64,000 bases of DNA. Origin: B18-G4 sp003648575 (GTDB lineage: Bacteria > Bacteroidota > Bacteroidia > Bacteroidales > B18-G4). Where the stretch lies: the NCBI GenBank assembly GCA_029942245.1, contig JAOZTN010000002.1, positions 1 to 64,000 of the forward strand, written 5' to 3'. The stretch's first letter is position 1; each line of letters opens with the position of its first letter. Below the pieces are notes generated by a model. The model did no database searches. It saw only the letters and a program-made list of their open reading frames with translations, and was not told the DNA's origin. Shown one piece after another: positions 24,532 through 31,564 of this stretch. The position numbers were made by a program, and so were the translations under genes.

Positions 24532-27153
24532 TTATCTTAAAATAGTAACACTACCCTGGAGGGTCCTTTGAACAAGGCCATTCAGGGTTTTTTCATGCAC
24601 TTCACACACGTAGAAGTAAGTGCCATCGGGGCATTCTTTGTTGGTTTTAAAGTTACGACCATCCCAGTTGATCATAATGTCATCAGAAGATTCAAACACC
24701 AGGCGACCCCAGCGGTTAAAGATCATGATCTCTACACTTTCAACCCCACCTATGGTTTCCGGGAAAGGAGTGAAGTAATCATTGTGCTGATCCCCATTAG
24801 GTGTAAACACATTGGGCAATTCATAGCTTGAACAGCCCGGTGTGCATTCGATATTGCTAAACGCACTCTGGTTGCCAATAGAATCCAGTGCCGTAACAGC
24901 ATAACAACCCAGGGTAACGCCTTCATGAGTATAATAAAGTGTATGGTCAAAACTCTGCATCACTGAATCGATGAGCGAGAGGTCAGAGCTTTCATCAGGA
25001 CTGTAGTAAATATAATATTGTTCAATGTCCTTGTCGCAGCTGTCAATGTATGCGGTATTATTCCATTCCAACAGATTATGATACAACTGACAGTCCATTT
25101 CGACCACTAATTCCGGTGTGCATGGTGGCACATTATCTACCGGCACACCGCATATCAGTTGTGAGTAGTTGATAATAGGATCAACCAGGCCAGTGCTGCC
25201 ATAGCCCCCTGTGCTTTCAATGTAGTAGCAGTATTCTACTCCGTTTACCAGGTTGGAATCAACATAATGGGGAAGGGGAGTAGTGGCGAGCGGGAGATAT
25301 TCGCTTGCTCCGGGATCACGTCTGAAAATGGTATAATATTCATTGGTCCAGGGCACATCAAGGTCCCAGCTGAGCTCCAGGCGGTTGTCGGTTTCATAAA
25401 TATTCAGGAAGATAGTGGTGGCCTCCTGCGTAGATCCGATATATCCAGAGGTTAAACTCAGTAAATCGAGTTTATAGTTATATGGAAGACTGATGGCATT
25501 CAGATCAATATCCTGGTCCACAAACATAGTATCGTTCAGACCCGGAAAGCTTTGCACGAATTCGAAATTTTGCCCTTCGAGTCCTTCGGCACGGTGCAAT
25601 TCATAGTAGTATGGACCAGGGATTTGTATGGTATCCAGTTCGGTGGGCTTCGACCAGGCGATCCTGCCGTAACCATTGTTGAGATCCGCGCTGTCATTTC
25701 CGGCATTAGTAATGATGGGTAAGTCTTTTTTCAGGCTTGCACAAACCTCTTCTGAAGCATAGCTCTCTGCTCCATCCACAAATTTGGCTACCACCATATA
25801 GCAATAGTCCAATCCGTTGATCAGTCCGCTTCCGCCTCCATCATCAATATATATAGTGTCGTTTACGCTTGCCGTTTCATGGATCAGTACATATCCTGTG
25901 TATTCCGGCACCCCTGTTTCGCAATGCCCGGGGAAATATCCAAAGTACCCAACCCTTCTGTAAATTTCATATTTAGATGCTTTGGCGCAGGGACTTTTGT
26001 TCCAGCCCAGGTGGATGCTGCTGCCAATTCCTTCGGCAGTAAGGCCTTTGGGTGCAGGACCTATGACGGTAATAGCTATAGTATGCAAGTCGACAAGGTT
26101 CACCGGTTGCCCGTCATCGGTGGCTTTAAAATAGGTGTAGTAGGGCTGTTTCTGCACATGGTTGCATACTGTGGGCCAGGTAAAGGTGGTCCTTACACTG
26201 TCCATTCCAACGGCTGGATCGGGATAGATCCAGGCGGGATTATGTGTGAGCACGAACGGGCCGCCGGTGCCTGTTAACTCCACCATATTTGAGTCGGGAT
26301 CGGTAGCAACTACATCGAAGATCAGGGTATCGCCTGCTTCCACACAGGTGTCGCTGATGGCATGTATCACCGGCGGATGCTGCCCGGTACAGCCAATAAT
26401 GTTGATCTGCATATCACGGGTCACGCTTCCTATCTTAATGCCATTTCGATATTCTTCTATCAGTATGGCAATGTTGAACTCACCCTGAATGGGTGGTACT
26501 ACCCAGAGCAAATCCCCGGTGACCGGGTGGATGCCAATGCTGTCGGTGGAGATGGGAAGAACGTAACCGGGAATGGGCAGCCCTTCCGCCCCGCGGCAGG
26601 TGATCAGGCTATACACCAGGCTGTCGCCATCGATATCAAAGGCTCCGGGATTATGGATATAAATCTGGTTTGCACAGCCATTATCGATCGGAGGATTCAA
26701 CAAAACAGGGGAGTTGTTTATCCCCATCAAGGGGTTGATGGTCAGGATAGTCTCCAGGTAAAGGGGCACATTTACGGAGTTAGGGATATTCATCACCCCA
26801 AAGTTCCGGTTCGGGTCTTCCAATGAGATCTTATAGGTGCCCGGTGATGAATAGGTGTGCCGGTTTGTCAGGGATCCCACTTCCGGCTTATAGGCGTATA
26901 CGTTACGACTGATGTCATTGCCGAGATTGGTTTTTTCGGTTCGGATCAACTCACTGCTGGTACCATCACCCCAGGATATCTCGAGGAAGGGGCGGTCGGC
27001 AGGAGCCGTTGTACGTGTGTACGTGATCACGGTGATCTCATAGGTCAGCCCTGAGACATATGTATACGTGATCTCGCCCGCACGCTGATGGGTAGCCAGC
27101 GCAGATGACAGACAGCTAAGCATGATGATAAAGAAGAAAAGGCTCTTTTTCAT
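24532..27153 (-). CDS. Large secreted protein with T9SS type B (gliding-motility-associated) C-terminal domain
   Basis: An 873-residue extracellular protein. Signal peptide MKKSLFFFIIMLSCLSSALA; an N-terminal region beginning THQRAGEITYTYVSG that is shared by many Bacteroidota surface proteins; a PKD/cadherin-like middle (FDIDGDSLVYSLI, VVATDPDSNMVELTG); several fibronectin III-like segments (YEIYRRVG, YTIFRRDPGASEYLP, NQYYIYYS-like); and a C-terminal type B domain starting LPNVFTPNGDQHNDYFTP with MIFNRWGRLVFES. Type B domains are exported by the type IX system and need PorP/SprF-like partners for surface attachment. No enzymatic domain is seen, and adhesion or gliding support is possible. 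Convergent with gap, with only 6 bases between the stops. Confidence 0.88.
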   Translation of the reverse strand: MKKSLFFFIIMLSCLSSALATHQRAGEITYTYVSGLTYEITVITYTRTTAPADRPFLEISWGDGTSSELIRTEKTNLGNDISRNVYAYKPEVGSLTNRHTYSSPGTYKISLEDPNRNFGVMNIPNSVNVPLYLETILTINPLMGINNSPVLLNPPIDNGCANQIYIHNPGAFDIDGDSLVYSLITCRGAEGLPIPGYVLPISTDSIGIHPVTGDLLWVVPPIQGEFNIAILIEEYRNGIKIGSVTRDMQINIIGCTGQHPPVIHAISDTCVEAGDTLIFDVVATDPDSNMVELTGTGGPFVLTHNPAWIYPDPAVGMDSVRTTFTWPTVCNHVQKQPYYTYFKATDDGQPVNLVDLHTIAITVIGPAPKGLTAEGIGSSIHLGWNKSPCAKASKYEIYRRVGYFGYFPGHCETGVPEYTGYVLIHETASVNDTIYIDDGGGSGLINGLDYCYMVVAKFVDGAESYASEEVCASLKKDLPIITNAGNDSADLNNGYGRIAWSKPTELDTIQIPGPYYYELHRAEGLEGQNFEFVQSFPGLNDTMFVDQDIDLNAISLPYNYKLDLLSLTSGYIGSTQEATTIFLNIYETDNRLELSWDLDVPWTNEYYTIFRRDPGASEYLPLATTPLPHYVDSNLVNGVEYCYYIESTGGYGSTGLVDPIINYSQLICGVPVDNVPPCTPELVVEMDCQLYHNLLEWNNTAYIDSCDKDIEQYYIYYSPDESSDLSLIDSVMQSFDHTLYYTHEGVTLGCYAVTALDSIGNQSAFSNIECTPGCSSYELPNVFTPNGDQHNDYFTPFPETIGGVESVEIMIFNRWGRLVFESSDDIMINWDGRNFKTNKECPDGTYFYVCEVHEKTLNGLVQRTLQGSVTILR

Positions 27154-27244
27154 GAAAGATCACTTATCGTTCAGACCATCTCAAAATTAAGAATAATCCT
27201 TTGAATAATGGCCTATGGACATGAAACATTATGATTATTTGATG

Positions 27245-27252
27245 TAACTTTG
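27245..27252 (+). promoter_or_regulatory. Candidate -7 box for rel
   Basis: TAACTTTG matches TAnnTTTG, 30 bases before the rel ATG. No -33 TTTG at 18-21 bases. Confidence 0.4.
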
Positions 27253-27281
27253 TTTACTTATTCAGTATTGGAGTAGCTGGC

Positions 27282-29513
27282 ATGTACATCCCCGACCCCG
27301 AAAAAGAAAAGAAAGAGATTCTAAATCAGTATCGCAACCTGCTCAGGGTTTGGTCGAAACGGGAGAAGCCTGTCAATAAGAAACTGGTCAGAAAAGCATT
27401 CAACCTGGCTGTTGATGCTCACAAGGACATGCGCAGGAAATCCGGGGAGCCATACATCTATCATCCCCTGGAAGTGGCACGAATCGCTGCCGGTGAAATA
27501 GGTCTGGGGACTACTTCTGTCATTTGTGCCCTTTTACATGATGTTGTTGAAGACACTGATTATACCCTGGCCGACATTCGCATCCCGTTTGGGGATACCA
27601 TCACACGCATCATCGACGGGCTGACCAAAATCGAAGAGATTTTCGACCATACATCTTCATCTGCGCAGGCAGAAAATTTCCGTAAGATGTTGCTTACATT
27701 GTCGGTGGATATACGCGTGATCCTGATCAAACTGGCCGACAGGTTGCATAATATGCGTACCCTGGAGGCCATGCCGCGCGACAAACAGCTGAAGATCGCC
27801 TCAGAAACACTCTATCTCTTTGCCCCCCTGGCACATCGCCTGGGCTTGCATGCCATTAAGAGTGAACTGGAAGACCTGTCACTAAAGTTTCTTGAACCGG
27901 AGATATACAATACCATATATAGCAGGCTGGAAGAATCAAGGCCTGAGCGAAAAAGATTTATCAATAAATTCATTTATCCCATAAAAAAGGAACTGGCCAG
28001 CAAGGGCATGGATTTTACCATTATTGGCCGTGAGAAATCAGTCTTTTCTATCTGGGAGAAGATGAAGGTAAAAGAGATCCCATTTGAAGATGTCTTTGAT
28101 CTTTTTGCTATCAGGGTAGTGATTGATGTACCTGAGGAAGAGGAAAAGGAACAGTGCTGGCGGGTATATTCCGTGATAACGGATAATTACAAACCAAACC
28201 AATCCAGGCTGCGCGACTGGATATCATTGCCTAAGGCCAATGGCTACGAAGCCCTGCACACTACCGTGATGAGTAGGTCGGGGAAATGGGTGGAGGTACA
28301 GATCAGGACCACACGCATGAATGAGATCGCAGAAAAAGGATATGCTGCCCACTGGAAATATAAAGATGGTGCAGATCGCGACACCGGGCTGGATGAGTGG
28401 ATGAGCAAGATCAGGGAGATGTTGCAGAGTGAAGATTCCGATGCTCTCAACTTCCTGGATGATTTTAAGCTGAACCTGTTTTCCGACGAGATCTTTGTTT
28501 ACACCCCTCAGGGAGACCTGAAGAGCCTGCCTGCCGGATCAACGGTGCTTGACTTTTCCTACAATATTCACTCCCAAATCGGAAACCAGGCCATTGGCGG
28601 CAAGGTGAATCACGACCTGGTACCCCTGAGTCATAAACTGTTTAGCGGAGACCAGGTAGAGGTGATCGTATCAAAGAAACAACACCCCAGGGAAAACTGG
28701 CTTGATTTTGTGGTGACGGCACGCGCCAAGCACCGTATTAAGGCAGCCCTGAAAGATGAATACAAAAAGCATGCAGAGGAAGGCAAACACTTGTTGCAGA
28801 AATACTTCGAGCAGCTTAAGATAGAATTTACTGAAGGTGTAGCTGCGCGATTTATGGAATTTATGCGCTATACCTCGCAAAATAAGATGTATTATGACCT
28901 GGTAAAAGGAAATATCCTTCCTCAAAAGGTTAAAGCATTTACGCAGCTGTCGCCCAAAGGAAACTGGTTAAGCTTTATCAGCAGGCCCTTCTCTCGATCA
29001 AAGAGTCATAGCTCGGTGAGCCCGGATATCGTTGAAAAGATGAATGAAAAACCGGAAACCCTGGTGCTGAGCGACAATATAGAAGACATCCGATATGTGA
29101 TCTCAGAATGCTGTAATCCCATTCCGGGCGATGATGTTTTGGGTTTCATGAATAAAAGAGGACGCATCCTTATACACAGGACCAATTGTCCGGTAGCCAT
29201 ACAATCGATGACAAGCCACGGCAACCGCATCATCAAGGCCAAGTGGCGGACCAATGAATCCATCGGCTTCCTGACAGGGATAAAACTGAAGGGAGTGGAC
29301 AAAAAAGGCCTGGTAAAACAAATTTCGGAAGTTATTTACGACAAGCATGGCCTGGGTATACGCTCGTTCAACCTGAACACCCACGAAGGCATAACCGAAG
29401 CAAGCATCATGCTTTATATCCAAAATACAGAGACCCTTAACCAGTTGATGGCCAACCTGAAGAAGATACCTGAAATACAGAAGATAAGCAGGATCGACAG
29501 ATCAATAGGTTGA
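27282..29513 (+). CDS. RelA/SpoT-family (p)ppGpp synthetase/hydrolase
   Basis: A 743-residue long Rel protein making and degrading the stringent-response alarmone (p)ppGpp. HD hydrolase domain (about 45-200) with intact LLHDVVEDTD; synthetase domain (about 240-360) with GREKSVFSIWEKM, FEDVFDLFAIRVV and YEALHTTV; TGS (about 395-455; IFVYTPQGDLKSLPAGSTVL); zinc-finger/CC region with SECCNPIPGD and HRTNCPVA; ACT/RRM at the end. An intact HD motif suggests hydrolase activity is kept, so a bifunctional Rel is likely. It is followed by fur and purA on the same strand. PurA is a known direct (p)ppGpp target in other bacteria. Confidence 0.95.
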   Translation: MYIPDPEKEKKEILNQYRNLLRVWSKREKPVNKKLVRKAFNLAVDAHKDMRRKSGEPYIYHPLEVARIAAGEIGLGTTSVICALLHDVVEDTDYTLADIRIPFGDTITRIIDGLTKIEEIFDHTSSSAQAENFRKMLLTLSVDIRVILIKLADRLHNMRTLEAMPRDKQLKIASETLYLFAPLAHRLGLHAIKSELEDLSLKFLEPEIYNTIYSRLEESRPERKRFINKFIYPIKKELASKGMDFTIIGREKSVFSIWEKMKVKEIPFEDVFDLFAIRVVIDVPEEEEKEQCWRVYSVITDNYKPNQSRLRDWISLPKANGYEALHTTVMSRSGKWVEVQIRTTRMNEIAEKGYAAHWKYKDGADRDTGLDEWMSKIREMLQSEDSDALNFLDDFKLNLFSDEIFVYTPQGDLKSLPAGSTVLDFSYNIHSQIGNQAIGGKVNHDLVPLSHKLFSGDQVEVIVSKKQHPRENWLDFVVTARAKHRIKAALKDEYKKHAEEGKHLLQKYFEQLKIEFTEGVAARFMEFMRYTSQNKMYYDLVKGNILPQKVKAFTQLSPKGNWLSFISRPFSRSKSHSSVSPDIVEKMNEKPETLVLSDNIEDIRYVISECCNPIPGDDVLGFMNKRGRILIHRTNCPVAIQSMTSHGNRIIKAKWRTNESIGFLTGIKLKGVDKKGLVKQISEVIYDKHGLGIRSFNLNTHEGITEASIMLYIQNTETLNQLMANLKKIPEIQKISRIDRSIG

Positions 29514-29603
29514 TGCCCAAAGCCCTTTCCCCTGAACCCTTCTTCCCGTACAGATTTTAAAAATTTATTTTTATTTATACCAAATACTAATAAATATTTT
29601 ATG

Positions 29604-29611
29604 TAAATTTG
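29604..29611 (+). promoter_or_regulatory. Candidate -7 box for fur-purA
   Basis: TAAATTTG matches TAnnTTTG, 24 bases before the fur ATG in a very AT-rich stretch. Confidence 0.4.
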
Positions 29612-29634
29612 AGGCTCGTTAAAACACTAATTCG

Positions 29635-30075
29635 ATGAAAGACACGAATAAGGATACGCTGGAACAGGTAAAAAAGATTTTCACGGATTATCTGGAGCAG
29701 CGTGGACATCGAAAAACACCTGAAAGATACACTATCTTAAAGGAGATTTATGCTACCGAAGGGCACTTCGATATTGAGACCCTGTACATCCGCATGAAGA
29801 ACAATAAGTACCGTGTCAGCAGGGCTACCTTATACAATACTATTGAATTACTGCTCGACTGTAATCTTGTTACAAAACACCAGTTCGGAAATAATTGTGC
29901 GCAATTTGAGCGCTCATACAAGTTCAAGAAGCATGACCACTTCATTAATGTAAATGATGGAAAGGTCATCGAATTCTCGGACCCAAGGATCGATGAGATC
30001 AAACAATATGTCGAGAAAACACTCGGTGTCGAGGTGACCCATCATTCCTTGACGTTTTACGGACATATCAAATAA
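29635..30075 (+). CDS. Fur-family regulator lacking the CxxC zinc motif
   Basis: A 146-residue Fur-superfamily protein. Winged-helix DNA-binding domain with RKTPERYTIL and the recognition helix YRVSRATLYNTIELLLD; then the dimerisation domain. The sensor-edge motif is KHDHFINVNDGKVIEF where typical members read HDHxICxxCGKxxEF: the HDH is kept but both cysteines of the first structural-zinc pair are Asn and Asp. Only one Cys remains downstream of the wing (NNCAQFE). Metal choice and ligand are therefore unclear. purA starts 14 bases after the stop, so the two are cotranscribed. This could point to a regulator of purine or redox metabolism rather than iron, but that is inference. Confidence 0.87.
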   Translation: MKDTNKDTLEQVKKIFTDYLEQRGHRKTPERYTILKEIYATEGHFDIETLYIRMKNNKYRVSRATLYNTIELLLDCNLVTKHQFGNNCAQFERSYKFKKHDHFINVNDGKVIEFSDPRIDEIKQYVEKTLGVEVTHHSLTFYGHIK

Positions 30076-30089
30076 TAAAAACCACCTCC

Positions 30090-31379
30090 ATGAAAATTGA
30101 TGTGTTGCTTGGTCTCCAATGGGGAGATGAAGGTAAGGGGAAAATTGTGGATGTCCTTACGCCTGAGTATGATATAATCGCTCGTTTCCAGGGCGGGCCG
30201 AATGCCGGGCATACCATTATTTTTGAAGGCAAGAAATTTGTCCTTCATACCATTCCTTCCGGTATCTTTTCCGAGAAAGCAAAAAACATTGTTGGCAACG
30301 GGGTAATCCTCGATCCTTTCATCATGCGAAAGGAACTGGAAAACCTGGATGCCCAGAATATCCCTGCACGGGATAGGTTGTATATATCCCGCAAGGCACA
30401 CCTGATCACACCATCACATCGCCTGCTCGACGCTGTTTATGAAAAGTCAAAAGGCAAGGAAAAGATCGGATCTACCCTCAAAGGTATCGGCCCAACCTAT
30501 ACCGATAAGGTAGCCAGGTTAGGTCTGCGTATCGGCGATCTTCAGGAAGACAATTTCAGGGGACGTTACGAAAAACTGCGCGAAAGACATCTGAAGATCA
30601 TGCGTTCATATGGCTTTGAAACGACTGATTTTACTTTCGATGAGCTCTCATTTAACGATTATGAAGAGGCATGGTTTGATGCTCTGAAGATCTTTGATGA
30701 GCTGACGATGGTCAACAGCGAGTATATGATCAATGAGGCCCTTGATAAAGGACAAAAGGTGCTTGCAGAAGGCGCTCAGGGATCCATGCTCGACATCGAC
30801 TTCGGAACCTATCCCTTTGTGACTTCATCGAATACCATCGTGGCTGGTGTTTGTTCCGGTCTGGGTGTACCACCTCAGAAAGTAGGGGAGGTGTTTGGTG
30901 TATTCAAAGCATATTGTACGCGTGTAGGCAGTGGCCCATTCCCATCTGAATTACTGGATGACAATGGCAAGCTGATGCGCGATACAGGGAAAGAATTTGG
31001 TTCCACTACCGGCCGTCCACGCCGTTGTGGCTGGCTCGACCTGGTAGCACTAAAGTACAGCATCATGCTGAACGGGGTAAGCAAGCTCTTCATGATGAAA
31101 ACCGATGTGCTCAGTCCGTTTGAGGAACTGGAAATCTGTACCTCGTATGAAATCGATGGGAAAAAGAGTGCGGAGGTGCCGTACGACATGACCAGGTGTG
31201 AGATCGACCCGGTACTGACTACCATGGAGGGTTGGAATGAAAATATCGAAACGCTACCAGATATGGATCAGGCACCACAGGCGCTAAATACCTACATCGA
31301 ATACGTCGAAAAAGAAACAGGCGTACCTATAGAAATTGTCTCAATAGGACCTGATCGTAAACAAACACTGTTTAGGTAA
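30090..31379 (+). CDS. purA: Adenylosuccinate synthetase
   Basis: A 429-residue GTP-dependent enzyme joining IMP and aspartate to adenylosuccinate, the first committed step to AMP. Phosphate loop WGDEGKGK (about 12-19), GGPNAGHT (37-44) with the catalytic His, IMP-site ARG-like SRKAHLITP, STLKGIGPTYTDK, GAQGSMLDIDFGTYPFVTSS and the GTP-side TTGRPRRCGWLD. Length and motifs are normal. It is behind a Fur-family gene in an apparent operon. The bases directly before the ATG are CCACCTCC, the reverse of a ribosome-binding site. Confidence 0.97.
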   Translation: MKIDVLLGLQWGDEGKGKIVDVLTPEYDIIARFQGGPNAGHTIIFEGKKFVLHTIPSGIFSEKAKNIVGNGVILDPFIMRKELENLDAQNIPARDRLYISRKAHLITPSHRLLDAVYEKSKGKEKIGSTLKGIGPTYTDKVARLGLRIGDLQEDNFRGRYEKLRERHLKIMRSYGFETTDFTFDELSFNDYEEAWFDALKIFDELTMVNSEYMINEALDKGQKVLAEGAQGSMLDIDFGTYPFVTSSNTIVAGVCSGLGVPPQKVGEVFGVFKAYCTRVGSGPFPSELLDDNGKLMRDTGKEFGSTTGRPRRCGWLDLVALKYSIMLNGVSKLFMMKTDVLSPFEELEICTSYEIDGKKSAEVPYDMTRCEIDPVLTTMEGWNENIETLPDMDQAPQALNTYIEYVEKETGVPIEIVSIGPDRKQTLFR

Positions 31380-31391
31380 TTTCTCCATTAC

Positions 31392-31466
31392 AAGTCATTT
31401 CGACCAAAGGGAGAATTCTATCTCCTTTGAAAGAATACAGATTTCTCGCTACGCTCGAAATGACTT
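31392..31466. repeat. Palindromic element between purA and infB
   Basis: AAGTCATTTCGA (31392-31403) and TCGAAATGACTT (31455-31466) are perfect 12-base inverted arms with imperfect pairing further in (GGGAGAATTCT with AGATTTCTCGC). It resembles the dispersed GTCATTTCGA...GAGAAATCT repeats of Bacteroidota. It lies between two convergent stops and could serve as a bidirectional transcription end. Confidence 0.6.
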
Positions 31467-31500
31467 TTGTTGTTTGGGAAAATATTTGGAAATAGAATTT

Positions 31501-31563
31501 CGGATATCAAGTTTCAAGTCTCAAGTCTCGAGTTTCGGATATCGAATATCGGATATCGGATAT
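31501..31563. repeat. Heptamer array ending 1 base before the infB stop
   Basis: Nine phased units: CGGATAT, CAAGTTT, CAAGTCT, CAAGTCT, CGAGTTT, CGGATAT, CGAATAT, CGGATAT, CGGATAT. The infB stop codon (minus strand) is at 31565-31567. Two unit families, CAAGTCT and CGGATAT, alternate without loss of phase. Confidence 0.8.
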
Positions 31564-31564
31564 C

